Below, one piece after another: positions 34,356-44,076 of a stretch of 64,000 nucleotides of DNA (positions are counted from its first letter, which is position 1; each line of letters opens with the position of its first letter). Origin of the DNA: JAYZQT01 sp964412235 (GTDB taxonomy: Bacteria; Pseudomonadota; Alphaproteobacteria; MPNO01; UBA830). A program made the position numbers and the translations under genes. Under the pieces are notes generated by a model. That model did not search any database. It had not been told where the DNA came from and saw nothing but the letters and a program-made list of their open reading frames with translations. The stretch lies in the NCBI GenBank assembly GCA_964412235.1, contig CAYPNT010000002.1:69684-133683 (forward strand). Direction: 5' to 3'.

Positions 34356-35563
34356 TAATTTTTAACCACTGAAAATTGGGTCACTGCCATTAGGGGTTTC
34401 CAACCAGTAAACGATCCTACGGGCTGCGCACGAGAAACATTCATCCGCGTCAAGTAACCACCGTATTTTTGATGCAAAGCAGTCAACGTCGCTTCACCTT
34501 CTAGGGTGACAACATTTGTGACAAGGCGGCCGTTCGAATTCAAAGCATCCCAGCAAAGTTCAAATATCCCGGGTTTTGAGATGCCGCCGCCAATAAATAT
34601 TGCATCTGGTGGATCCAAATCAGGGATAACATCGATCGCGTCGGCTTCTAACATTCCAAGCTGTGGAACACCGAGATAAATCGCGTTGCGTGCAATCATT
34701 TCAATTCTGTCCGAACGTTTTTCTATTGCGGTCGCTTTACAAAGCGAATGAAAACGCATCCATTCTATGGATACCGAACCACACCCAGCACCAATATCCC
34801 ATAAATGTTGCCCTGGTATGGGCGAAAGACGAGAAAGTGTTACGGCCCTCACTTCCCGTTTCGTAATATTGCCGTCATTTGTGAAAACTTCGTCAGGAAG
34901 CCCACTCCCACGAGACAAGATAGTTGCGTCTTCCCCAGCGACGCATTTTATACCAATCGTATTAAATGGAACCGTATCTTGTGCATCCCATTCCGATGCC
35001 ACCGTACTTAGAACTTTTTCTCGCTGACCACCCATATGCTCGAGAACTGTAAGTCGACTGGCACCATACCCCCGTTCCTCAAGAAGCCGTGCAATCTGAG
35101 CCGGAGTGTCGGCGCCATCAGACAGGATAAGAAGTTTTTGGTTCGGCGCCAAAAATGGCACAATCAAAGTGAGAGGGCGACCATGCAGCGAAAGTTTCTC
35201 GACTTCGGCCAAGGACCACCCAAGCCGCGCTGCCGCTAGTGAAAAAGCGGAAATAGATGGCACAATTTCCATTTCGTCTGGTTGAAAGTACCTTCCTAAA
35301 GTGACGCCAATGCCGAAAAACATTGGATCACCGGTCGCTAACACACACACAGGCGTATCCCGGTTTTCACCAATCCGCTGCATTACGTCAGATAACGGCC
35401 GCGTCCACGTTAATTTAAGAGATCCATTTTCGGGTAACATGCCGAGATGCCTCTCACCACCGACTATGGTATCAGCGTTCTCAACCAGCGTTTTCGCGCG
35501 CGGCGTTAGTGCTTCAAAACCGTCTTCACCAATACCAACAACACTAAGCCAACGGCCCGTCAT
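34355..35563 (-). CDS. cobL: Precorrin-6Y C5,15-methyltransferase, decarboxylating
   Basis: The 402-residue protein has both expected halves. The N-terminal CbiE-type methyltransferase domain begins WLSVVGIGEDGFEAL. The C-terminal CbiT-type Rossmann domain has LWDIGAGCGSVSIEWMR (around residues 255-275) and the DAIFIGGGISKPG strand. It methylates C5 and C15 and removes the acetate side chain at C12. The start overlaps the cobH stop by 4 bases. Confidence 0.95.
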   Translation of the reverse strand: MTGRWLSVVGIGEDGFEALTPRAKTLVENADTIVGGERHLGMLPENGSLKLTWTRPLSDVMQRIGENRDTPVCVLATGDPMFFGIGVTLGRYFQPDEMEIVPSISAFSLAAARLGWSLAEVEKLSLHGRPLTLIVPFLAPNQKLLILSDGADTPAQIARLLEERGYGASRLTVLEHMGGQREKVLSTVASEWDAQDTVPFNTIGIKCVAGEDATILSRGSGLPDEVFTNDGNITKREVRAVTLSRLSPIPGQHLWDIGAGCGSVSIEWMRFHSLCKATAIEKRSDRIEMIARNAIYLGVPQLGMLEADAIDVIPDLDPPDAIFIGGGISKPGIFELCWDALNSNGRLVTNVVTLEGEATLTALHQKYGGYLTRMNVSRAQPVGSFTGWKPLMAVTQFSVVKN

Positions 35564-36189
35564 TCAGTACTACCCCTCGTGATCGCATTTACCGCTGCAG
35601 ATGCTAGAGCGCTGCCACCGCGGCGACCTAAAATCGTAATAAACTCTACATCCTCGCTGAATTTCGTGAGTGCTTCTTTTGATTCCGCAGCGCCCACAAA
35701 TCCGACCGGAAACCCAAGAATCACGGCCGGCTTGCGAGTAGGGTCCTCAGAAATTACCTCCAGAAGTCTGAAAAGAGCTGTGGGCGCATTTCCGATTGCA
35801 ACTATACTGCCAGGTAAAAATGGTCGCCACAGTTCTACTTGGGCGGCGGCCCGTGTAGTGCGTCGATCGTGGGCAATCTTTTTTACATTAGGCAGTCCAA
35901 TCGTGCACAAAATTTGATTTTGGGAGATCCTTTGGTCTGACATAATCCCTTGTAACACCATCTGAGTATCACAAATAATTGGTGCACCATTTTTTAAAGC
36001 GACATGTGCCGACTTTATAGCTCCATTTGACCAGCGCACGCTCTCGGTAATCTCGGGTATTCCACAACTATGAACCATGCGAACCACAATCTCGGCCACG
36101 TCTTCGGGCATTCCCTCGAGGTTGGCCTCTTGCCGCACAATCTCGAATGATTGTTGATAGATTTTTTCTGGGTCTTGAAGGTAATCCAT
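35560..36189 (-). CDS. cobH: Precorrin-8X methylmutase
   Basis: The 209-residue protein has the catalytic histidine in VRMVHSCGIPEI and the conserved segments GNAPTALFRLLEV and GFPVGFVGAAESKEAL of CobH/CbiC. It moves the C11 methyl to C12 to form hydrogenobyrinate or cobyrinate. It lies 7 bases after cbiX and overlaps cobL, in the middle of the corrin ring operon. Confidence 0.95.
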   Translation of the reverse strand: MDYLQDPEKIYQQSFEIVRQEANLEGMPEDVAEIVVRMVHSCGIPEITESVRWSNGAIKSAHVALKNGAPIICDTQMVLQGIMSDQRISQNQILCTIGLPNVKKIAHDRRTTRAAAQVELWRPFLPGSIVAIGNAPTALFRLLEVISEDPTRKPAVILGFPVGFVGAAESKEALTKFSEDVEFITILGRRGGSALASAAVNAITRGSTE

Positions 36190-36196
36190 AGCTAAA

Positions 36197-37171
36197 TCAA
36201 CTGCTGTTTCTCAGGGTTTTGGGACCGAGCGGATGATCAGCGTGGGGGTACGGGTGATGGTGACTATGATCGTGGGTGTGGTTCTGCGATACGGGCACAT
36301 TACTGCTAACACCCTCTACGTGATGGTGGTGGCTCTCCTGCGCCAAACCAACCTCGTCTTCAAAGCCAAGCATTTGTTCTCGATATTTGCACAGTTGGCA
36401 ATTCATACTGTTTTCACCAGTCCGAATTTCTTCAATCCGATCTATAAAAGTCTGAAGAACCATAGGGTGGTCACTTAGGTAAGGCGCCTTTATGAATTCA
36501 ATGTCTGGGTATCGGGCCGCCACAGCATCCGTATACTCAAAAATGCGTTGAACCAACACGCCTGTAAATAAAAAGTAGGGAAACACGATTATCCGCCGAT
36601 AACCCAGCTTAACGGCATGATCGAGTGCGGGTTCCACTAGCGGAAACGTAACACCGGAGTAAGCCGTTTCTGCCCACCCAAAACCTAATCCCTCCCAAAG
36701 TAGGCGTGTTATTTTCGTAACGTTTGAATTCGCGTCAGGATCGGACGCCCCACGGCCCACAACCATCAGAAGAGTTTCATCTAAAGCCAAATGGGTAACA
36801 GCAGAAGTAACAGCTTCTTCTATTCTATCACGGGCCGCTTGCAACATTTTAAGATCAACCGCGAGTTCACGCCCATATCGAATATTTATTCCGCCGTTTC
36901 TCGCCATCCATGTATTTAAAACTGATGGTATATCGTTTTTTGCATGACCAGCTGCAAATAACATACCGGGTACAGCTAACACATCGGTCACACCGCGTTC
37001 TGCCAGTTTAGACAATCCATCACCAATAACCGGCGTAGCAAATTCAAGAAAGCCGTATTCCACCGGGATATCATCCATTTTTGCCTGCAGAAGTTGAGCC
37101 AGATTCTTAAATTCTTCTACTGCATCGGCATTTCGGCTTCCATGCCCGCAAATCATTATTCCTGTGGTCAA
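36197..37171 (-). CDS. cbiX: Sirohydrochlorin cobaltochelatase, long CbiX type with His-rich tail
   Basis: The 324-residue protein has two chelatase-like repeats, starting with MICGHGSRNADAVEEF, with AGHAKNDIP in the first and VVGRGASDPDANS in the second (Arg where the first has His). After residue 255 comes a MNCQLCKYR Cys pair and then a histidine-rich tail (HHHH, HTHDHSHHH, HADH), the layout of long CbiX proteins, where such parts bind an Fe-S cluster and metal. It inserts cobalt into sirohydrochlorin, the committing step of the cobalt-early pathway. It leads the leftward corrin operon. Confidence 0.92.
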   Translation of the reverse strand: MTTGIMICGHGSRNADAVEEFKNLAQLLQAKMDDIPVEYGFLEFATPVIGDGLSKLAERGVTDVLAVPGMLFAAGHAKNDIPSVLNTWMARNGGINIRYGRELAVDLKMLQAARDRIEEAVTSAVTHLALDETLLMVVGRGASDPDANSNVTKITRLLWEGLGFGWAETAYSGVTFPLVEPALDHAVKLGYRRIIVFPYFLFTGVLVQRIFEYTDAVAARYPDIEFIKAPYLSDHPMVLQTFIDRIEEIRTGENSMNCQLCKYREQMLGFEDEVGLAQESHHHHVEGVSSNVPVSQNHTHDHSHHHPYPHADHPLGPKTLRNSS

Positions 37172-37209
37172 TTGTCTCCCCTTGTCACGTCAAGATTGAT
37201 TCAAGGCTC

Positions 37210-38226
37210 GTGACGCGCGATTGTTATTCTATGCTCTTTCAGTGGTACTCCTCTCACACCGACGTCGTCCACCCCTTGCTTGTGGTTATTCTGGCGTTTG
37301 CCCTTGACGTCGCTATAGGTGATCCACCAAAACTTTATAGCCGTATTCCACACCCAGTTGTACTTTTTGGCAATGCAATTTCATTTTTTGATCAAAAATT
37401 AAATCGGGATTCTCGATCAAACAAAGCCCGCTTTTGGCGCGGCGCTGGTGTCACACTTAGTTTAGTAACTCTGGCGGGGATTATTGGTTACGCTATTCAG
37501 TTCTGTCTTTCCCATATTAATTATGGTTGGCTTTTGGGGGCATTAATCGCCAGTGTTTTCATTGCCTATCGCAGCTTATTCAACCACGTGAAGCGTGTAG
37601 CAAATGAAATCCAATTCTCTTTAGACCGCGGTCAAGCCGCCGTCGGACACATTGTCGGTCGTGACCCCAAAACGCTTGACGAGCATGGTGTTGCTCGTGC
37701 CGCGATTGAATCAACCGCCGAAAACTTTTCGGATGCCGTAGTTGCACCATTACTTTGGTTTGCAGTCCTCGGCCTTCCCGGATTGTTTGCATACAAAGCA
37801 ATAAACACAATGGACAGTATGATCGGTCATCGTGACAGAAAGTACGAGTATTTTGGAAAGTTCACCGCTCGACTTGATGATGCGGTAAATGCAGTCCCCG
37901 CGAGAGTGGCGGGGCTTTTAATTGTAATATCGGCAACGATCGGGATCGGGACCCGAGGTGGAGAGGCATGGACCGCCGCAGTACGTGATGCCGAAAAACA
38001 TCGGTCGGTAAACGCAGGGTGGCCCGAGGCGGCAATGGGTGGCGCCCTTGGACTAGCACTCGCTGGCCCACGTCACTATCAGGAAAGTGAGGTGGAAGAT
38101 GCGTGGATGAATCATGGAGGAAGGAAAGAGGCAACATCGGATGATATATATCGAGCCCTTAGCTTGTATCGTAAGGCGAGTGGAGGGCTAGCTGTTTTTC
38201 TTTTTCTTTTGATGGCCTTTGTCTAA
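37210..38226 (+). CDS. cbiB: Adenosylcobinamide-phosphate synthase (CbiB/CobD type)
   Basis: The 338-residue membrane protein shows LDVAIGDPPKLYSRIPHPVVLFG, the STAENFSDAVVAPLLWFAVLG block and several hydrophobic helices, all typical of the CbiB/CobD family that attaches aminopropanol (phosphate) to cobyric acid. A GTG at 37210 or the ATG at 37231 may be the start. It is divergent from cbiX and converges with cobQ. In P. denitrificans naming this is cobD. Confidence 0.93.
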   Translation: MTRDCYSMLFQWYSSHTDVVHPLLVVILAFALDVAIGDPPKLYSRIPHPVVLFGNAISFFDQKLNRDSRSNKARFWRGAGVTLSLVTLAGIIGYAIQFCLSHINYGWLLGALIASVFIAYRSLFNHVKRVANEIQFSLDRGQAAVGHIVGRDPKTLDEHGVARAAIESTAENFSDAVVAPLLWFAVLGLPGLFAYKAINTMDSMIGHRDRKYEYFGKFTARLDDAVNAVPARVAGLLIVISATIGIGTRGGEAWTAAVRDAEKHRSVNAGWPEAAMGGALGLALAGPRHYQESEVEDAWMNHGGRKEATSDDIYRALSLYRKASGGLAVFLFLLMAFV

Positions 38227-38236
38227 CTAAGATTTG

Positions 38237-39685
38237 TCATCCAGCGAGCATAGCATCAATGTCAATATTGGTTTCTAAATGGGTTGCTAGCCTATCTAAC
38301 TCAGCATCAATACGCGCTTCATATTGGATACCGCTCCGCACTTCGGGACTGAGGGACCGAAGAAATGACAGCCGAAAATTATCGGATGCAAACAACCCAT
38401 GAACATACGCTCCGGAAACCAGCCCGTTAACAGAGGTTGCGCCGTGGACACCAGAATTTAGCTCGAGCATTGGCCTTTGCGTATCATAGCCTGAAGTTAC
38501 CCCCATATGCATTTCAAATCCTGTTATATTGGTATTGGTAAGAAGGTCACGACCAGTGATTTGTGCTAATCTTTTTGCCGGGCTGAGCACTGTCTCTACG
38601 TCCAGCAGACCAAGGCCTTGTTCCTCTCCGGGTGGCCCTTCGATACCCTCAGGATCTGACACCTTTCGGCCCAACATTTGATAGCCGCCACAAATGCCCA
38701 TAACCCTACCGCCCCGTCGGACGTGGGCTGCAATATCTATGTCCCAACCTTGATCCTTCAAAAACCGTATGTCAGCAATCGTAGCTTTAGACCCCGGTAC
38801 GACAATTAAATCGGCGTCACCCGGGAGGGCCGATCCGGCTTTAACCATTACCACCGATACATCCGGTTCCGCTCTCAAAGGATCGAAATCATCGAAGTTC
38901 GCAATTCGTGATAGTGTAGGTACGACAATCTTTATCTTTTCATGGTCTGGAGCATCTGTATTGATCTGGAAGGCATCTTCGCGGGGCAAGGAAGCTGCTC
39001 CGTCAAACCAGGGAACAAGGCCATAATCCGATATACCTGTTTCCTTTTTTATAACGGCCCGCCCAGAATCAAACAGTGAAGCTTCGCCGCGAAATTTGTT
39101 CACAATAAATCCGCGCGTTAATGCTCTTTCTGCTTCGCTTAGCAATACCCATGTCCCCACCAGCTGCGCGATAACGCCCCCACGATCAATGTCTCCCACT
39201 AACACCACAGGAACTCGGGCCGCCTCAGCGAAACCCATATTGGCGATATCATTCTTGCGTAAATTCACTTCGGCAGCAGAGCCGGCCCCTTCAATAACAA
39301 CAATCTCCGATTTCACAGATGCTCTCTCGAAACTCTCCAACACGGAATTTAAAAGGCCCGGCTTCATAGCCTGGTATTCCTTTGCTGTTGCGCTCCCGGC
39401 GACCTTTCCCTCTACAATCACCTGCGCGCCGATCTCAGATTGGGGCTTAAGAAGTACTGGGTTCATATCTGTATGCAAGGGCAAGCGACACGCGCGCGCT
39501 TGCAGTGCCTGGGCCCGTCCAATCTCTCCACCATCAACCGTTACTGCGGCATTGTTTGACATATTTTGTGGTTTAAATGGATACACATTTACACCACGGT
39601 TTTTAAGAGCCCGACATAAACCAGCACAGAGCACAGACTTCCCAACATCGGAGCCGGTACCTTGTAGCATAAGAGCAGATATCAC
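38237..39685 (-). CDS. cobQ: Adenosylcobyric acid synthase
   Basis: The 482-residue amidotransferase has the ATP site GTGSDVGKSVLCAGLCRAL, EGAGSAAEVNLR, and a C-terminal glutaminase domain with the nucleophile Cys in MGICGGYQMLG. It amidates side chains b, d, e and g. It follows cobO by 26 bases as the last gene of the riboswitch-led cobW-cobN-cobO-cobQ unit. Confidence 0.96.
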   Translation of the reverse strand: MISALMLQGTGSDVGKSVLCAGLCRALKNRGVNVYPFKPQNMSNNAAVTVDGGEIGRAQALQARACRLPLHTDMNPVLLKPQSEIGAQVIVEGKVAGSATAKEYQAMKPGLLNSVLESFERASVKSEIVVIEGAGSAAEVNLRKNDIANMGFAEAARVPVVLVGDIDRGGVIAQLVGTWVLLSEAERALTRGFIVNKFRGEASLFDSGRAVIKKETGISDYGLVPWFDGAASLPREDAFQINTDAPDHEKIKIVVPTLSRIANFDDFDPLRAEPDVSVVMVKAGSALPGDADLIVVPGSKATIADIRFLKDQGWDIDIAAHVRRGGRVMGICGGYQMLGRKVSDPEGIEGPPGEEQGLGLLDVETVLSPAKRLAQITGRDLLTNTNITGFEMHMGVTSGYDTQRPMLELNSGVHGATSVNGLVSGAYVHGLFASDNFRLSFLRSLSPEVRSGIQYEARIDAELDRLATHLETNIDIDAMLAG

Positions 39686-39711
39686 AAATAACCCTTCCGT
39701 AGAGACACTAA

Positions 39712-40338
39712 TTAGAATTCTATCCCCTTTTGAGCTCGAACATTCTGTTCGCGAAAGGGATGTTTAATTTGGCTCATCTCTGTGACAAGGTCAGCCACTT
39801 CAATCAATTCAGGTTTGGCATTTCTGCCCGTAACTATTACGTGAAGCATTTTGGGTTTAGAAGCAAAGGTCTCAAGTACTTCGCCAATATCAAGATAATT
39901 ATATCTTAGAACAATATTGAGTTCATCTAACACGATCAGATCGAACGCACGGTCCGCGATCATCTCTTTTGACAATTCCCATGCCTTTTCGGCAGCTGCA
40001 ATATCTCTTTCTTTGTCCTGGGTTTCCCATGTAAACCCCTCACCCATTGTACGAATTGTAACTTGGTCTGGAAATTTTTCGAGTACGGCGCGTTCTCCGG
40101 TTTCCCACTTACCCTTAACGTATTGTACCACACCCACACGCATTCCGTTACCGACCGCCCGGACGGCAACGCCAAAAGCAGCGGTCGATTTTCCTTTCCC
40201 TTTACCTGTGTGCACAATTAACAATCCCTTTTCGACTGTTTTGTTCGCTAACATTCGATCCCGGGCCTCTTTGCGTTTTTTGGATTTTGCGTTAGCTCGT
40301 TTTATTTCTTCCTGATTGAAGTTTTTTTCAGTCATCAC
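39712..40338 (-). CDS. cobO: Corrinoid adenosyltransferase
   Basis: The 208-residue protein has an unusual charged N-terminus and the P-loop GKGKGKSTAAFGVAVRAVG, then the DLIVLDELN and VIVTGRNAKPELIE segments of CobO/BtuR ATP:corrinoid adenosyltransferases. It transfers the adenosyl group to Co(I) corrinoid. The start overlaps the cobN stop as ATGA, so it is coupled to cobN. Confidence 0.96.
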   Translation of the reverse strand: MMTEKNFNQEEIKRANAKSKKRKEARDRMLANKTVEKGLLIVHTGKGKGKSTAAFGVAVRAVGNGMRVGVVQYVKGKWETGERAVLEKFPDQVTIRTMGEGFTWETQDKERDIAAAEKAWELSKEMIADRAFDLIVLDELNIVLRYNYLDIGEVLETFASKPKMLHVIVTGRNAKPELIEVADLVTEMSQIKHPFREQNVRAQKGIEF

Positions 40339-43300
40339 GCTATTTCCTTCATTTTAACAAGATGACGATATGCAGTGTTAGATCGCGGTTTCCAGAAACC
40401 ACGATCCTGAGCTTCCATTAAACGGCCCGCTATTTCTTTAAGCGCTTCCCGATTATTTTCTTCAAGAAAACCATAAACCTCTTCATCACAAATATAGGCA
40501 TCATATACCAAGTCAAAGTGGTGATCTTTTACACAGTGTGCCGTAACGGCAAAGGCAAATAAATAATCGACTGTTGCGGCCATTTCGAATGCACCTTTAT
40601 AACCATGTCGCATTACTCCACTGATCCACTTCGGATTGACGACGCGTGCTCGCATCACACGAGAAATTTCTTCGTCCAAACTGCGTATCTTTGGCGTTTC
40701 CGGGCGGGAATGATCGTTGTGCCAAACTGTGGGTTGATCCCCTGATAAATGCCGTACGGCGGCCGTTATCCCTCCCTCAAATTGGTAGTAATCGTCTGAA
40801 TCCAGCAAATCATGTTCCCTATTATCTTGATTTTGCACCACAGCTTGAATTGATCCCAACCTATCTTCAAACAAACGGTGTTCGGCCACGCCATGAACCC
40901 CACTACCATAGGCATAACCTCCCCAAGCAATATATGCGCGTGCCAGATCCGCATCGGTATTCCACCCCCGCTCGTCAATGAGCGCTTGTAGCCCAGCCCC
41001 ATATGCACCTGGTTTAGAACCAAAAATCCGATAGGAAGCACGACGGTTGGCATCTTCTTGTTTCAGTCCTTCGGCTACCAGTCGAGCCGTTTCTGTTTTT
41101 ACGCGATAAGACAAAGGGTTTTTTTCCGGGGTTTCTTCTAATTTTGATACAGCACGTACCGCACTATCAAACAAATCAATTTGTTGGGGAAACGCGTCTC
41201 GAAAAAATCCAGACAAACGAAGTGTTACGTCAACACGTGGGCGATCAAGAACATCGAGGGGCATTACTTCAAACCCAGTTACGCGGCCCGATCCTTTGTC
41301 CCAGTTGGGTTGCACACCCATTAATGCCAAAGCTTGAGCAATGTCATCACCACCGGTTCGCATATTAGATGTGCCCCAAGCGGATAACGCCAGGCGCGCG
41401 GGCCACTCCCCGTGCTCTTGAAGATGCCTTTCTATCAAAATGGCTGCTGACTTCCATCCAAGCGACCAGGCGGTTGGTGTTGGGATCGTACGTGTATCAA
41501 CAGAGTAGAAATTACGGCCCGTCGGAAGCACTTCTGGACGTCCACGAGTCGGTGCGCCGGATGGTCCCGGATCAACAAACTGACCATTTAACGCGGAAAT
41601 AACACCATTAATTTCAGCCGCCCCGCACGCGGCAACAGATGGCCTAATATAACAGAAAAGCTGATCTAGATCCGCTGCTGTGCACCCCCAGCTTGTTTCT
41701 GCTGGCCTCCCACCTGCCAATGCAAGGGCTAACTGTTCTAGCCGTTCCACAGTGTCACCGTTGGTACGCCATGGACTTTTGTTCGCTAGTGCGGATGGTT
41801 TAGCACCGGTCCAACTGTCCCCCAAAACACAATCAAGAGGATCAAACGGACCCAAGTCTAAATCCGAGGCCAAGGCCCGCATGAGTGATGCGTTTTTGCC
41901 TTTTCCGTCAGACCTTGGTAATCGGACAAGTGCGACTAATAACTTATCTAGTAGTTCGCCCGTGGGGCTTTTACCGAAAATATGAAGCCCATCACGAATT
42001 TGCATTTCTTTTAATTCGCAAAGATAGTTATCGAGCTTTGATAGAGCTAGTTCCGCTGGATCGCTGACGTCAATACCACAATCAAGGTCAAGACCAGAGG
42101 ATCGTGTAAGTTCTATTATCTGATCGCGAAGTGGTTCTAGCCTCCGCGGGTCAATTCCGGATGCCTCATAATATTCATCCACTAACCGCTCAAGGTCTGC
42201 CAGTGGACCATAAATTTCGGCTCGAGCTAAAGGTGGGGTTAAGTGGTCGATAATCACCGCAGACGTCCGCCGCTTCGCTTGAGTACCTTCGCCGGGGTCA
42301 TTGACAATGAACGGATAAATATTGGGGAGAGGACCCAAAACCGCTTCCGGATAACAATTCTTAGAAAGCGAAAGTGACTTGCCGGGAAGCCACTCTAAAT
42401 TTCCGTGTTTACCCATATGAATTACAGCATCAACCTTGGCATGTAACCGGAGCCAAGCATAAAAGGCGAAATACCCGTGTGGTGGAACCAAATCAGGATC
42501 GTGATAGGTCTCATCGGGATTTATATTGTACCCACGTGCCGGCTGAAGTCCGACGATAATCTTCCCACAACGAAACGCGGGTATCGATATAAATCCTGGC
42601 TCTGTCTCGGTGGAAATGAAAAACGGATCATTTTCGGGTTCTCCCCAACGTTTAGTAACCGCTTCACAAACAGGATAAGGCAACCTTGAGAAAAAGGTTT
42701 TATAATCGGTAATCGCTATTTTTTCTTTAATCTCGCGAGCTGACTGAGCAGCATTCGTTGGACCGGTTAAAAGCCTATCGATCAGTTCCTTGCCTGTTTT
42801 TGGTTGATCAACAACATCATAACCCGCCGTCATCATTGCTCGAAAGAGGTTGATTGTCCCAGCCGGCGTATCCAGACCCACTCCATTCCCGATACGCCCA
42901 TCTCGGTTCGGATAGTTAGCCAAAATGAGGGCTATCCTGCGATCCGAAACAGACTTTCGACGTAACTTTACCCAGCCAGCCGCGAGATCTACGACAAACT
43001 TTACTCGATCCTCCGCAGGCATATGTTTGACCACCGAGGTCTCAGTAGCACTATCGAAGGCCGCTTCCGACTTAAAGGCGACCGCACGTGAAAAAATACG
43101 ACCATCGACCTCAGGCAAAGCGACATTCATAGCTATATCCCGCGCAATTAGCCCACTTACATTAGTCGTCCAGTGTTTTTTGGTTGAAGCAGCGAACACG
43201 ATTTGCAAAACAGGACACGACGCTGCGTCAAAAGGGCTTGTGGTTCGTTCTGCACCCGGCTTAGAAACAGCAAAGCCTGTAGCGTTTATGATTATATCGG

Positions 43301-44075
43301 GCGCCATCTTCTCAAAATTAGCGGAGATCACTCCCCCCGAAACCGGATCTTTTAGGCTTTGAACATATATTGGCAAGGGGTTAATTGACCTATCCAACAG
43401 TGCTTTTACACAGGCGTCGATGGGTTCAGTGTTTCCAGCCTGAATGAGGGCGCGGTAGAACGTTATACCCGCAACAGGATTGCCTTCCGTCCAATGACTA
43501 CAAACATCTCCCAGATCACCCCTTAAGACACCCGGCCAATACAAACCAGCATTAAGTAATGGGACAGGCTCGCCCCATTCCATTTCAACGCCGGCCAAGG
43601 AGCCCGCATAGCGGACAAAATTATTCGAATTTTCTGTTCCGCCCTGAACCAAATATTGCCATAATCGATGTTCGTGTTCGGTTCGCAACGTGCCGCAGCG
43701 GGCTAATTCAAGGTCTGGTTGATCGTCTCCGGGAAGTGCCGCAAACTTGATGCCACGCTGGTTACAAATTTCATTTATTCGTTCGAGGCCGTAAGGCCAG
43801 TAGGTAGCGCCGCCCAAAAGTCGTATTACAACCACTTTTGCATGCTTGATTACGTTTTCGCAATAAAGATCAACCGACAAGTTGTGGCGTAATTGTAAGA
43901 TGTTGGCGAGCCTCAACGACGGGGCTTCTGGCGGCATCCCCGCCTGTGCGGCCGACAATGCGGCTAGTTCTGTATCTGCGGAAGAAAGAACCACTATATC
44001 GGCAGGCGTTTGCCCTAGGTCCACAGCCTCCGACCCATCGGAAACAACGCCCGGAGTGGCCGCAAGTAAATGCAT
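40335..44075 (-). CDS. cobN: Cobaltochelatase large subunit
   Basis: The 1246-residue protein is the length of CobN and has its typical features: IRLLGGATYWPYGLERI near the N-terminus, IHMGKHGNLEWLPGKSLSLS in the middle and YAWGGYAYG-like segments (AYIAWGGYAYGSGVHG) toward the end. CobN binds hydrogenobyrinate a,c-diamide for cobalt insertion in the aerobic pathway and needs the AAA+ partners CobS and CobT, which are not in the window. It follows cobW by one base and sits under the riboswitch. Its role beside an early chelatase (CbiX) is discussed in the findings. Confidence 0.95.
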   Translation of the reverse strand: MHLLAATPGVVSDGSEAVDLGQTPADIVVLSSADTELAALSAAQAGMPPEAPSLRLANILQLRHNLSVDLYCENVIKHAKVVVIRLLGGATYWPYGLERINEICNQRGIKFAALPGDDQPDLELARCGTLRTEHEHRLWQYLVQGGTENSNNFVRYAGSLAGVEMEWGEPVPLLNAGLYWPGVLRGDLGDVCSHWTEGNPVAGITFYRALIQAGNTEPIDACVKALLDRSINPLPIYVQSLKDPVSGGVISANFEKMAPDIIINATGFAVSKPGAERTTSPFDAASCPVLQIVFAASTKKHWTTNVSGLIARDIAMNVALPEVDGRIFSRAVAFKSEAAFDSATETSVVKHMPAEDRVKFVVDLAAGWVKLRRKSVSDRRIALILANYPNRDGRIGNGVGLDTPAGTINLFRAMMTAGYDVVDQPKTGKELIDRLLTGPTNAAQSAREIKEKIAITDYKTFFSRLPYPVCEAVTKRWGEPENDPFFISTETEPGFISIPAFRCGKIIVGLQPARGYNINPDETYHDPDLVPPHGYFAFYAWLRLHAKVDAVIHMGKHGNLEWLPGKSLSLSKNCYPEAVLGPLPNIYPFIVNDPGEGTQAKRRTSAVIIDHLTPPLARAEIYGPLADLERLVDEYYEASGIDPRRLEPLRDQIIELTRSSGLDLDCGIDVSDPAELALSKLDNYLCELKEMQIRDGLHIFGKSPTGELLDKLLVALVRLPRSDGKGKNASLMRALASDLDLGPFDPLDCVLGDSWTGAKPSALANKSPWRTNGDTVERLEQLALALAGGRPAETSWGCTAADLDQLFCYIRPSVAACGAAEINGVISALNGQFVDPGPSGAPTRGRPEVLPTGRNFYSVDTRTIPTPTAWSLGWKSAAILIERHLQEHGEWPARLALSAWGTSNMRTGGDDIAQALALMGVQPNWDKGSGRVTGFEVMPLDVLDRPRVDVTLRLSGFFRDAFPQQIDLFDSAVRAVSKLEETPEKNPLSYRVKTETARLVAEGLKQEDANRRASYRIFGSKPGAYGAGLQALIDERGWNTDADLARAYIAWGGYAYGSGVHGVAEHRLFEDRLGSIQAVVQNQDNREHDLLDSDDYYQFEGGITAAVRHLSGDQPTVWHNDHSRPETPKIRSLDEEISRVMRARVVNPKWISGVMRHGYKGAFEMAATVDYLFAFAVTAHCVKDHHFDLVYDAYICDEEVYGFLEENNREALKEIAGRLMEAQDRGFWKPRSNTAYRHLVKMKEIA

Positions 44076-44076
44076 T

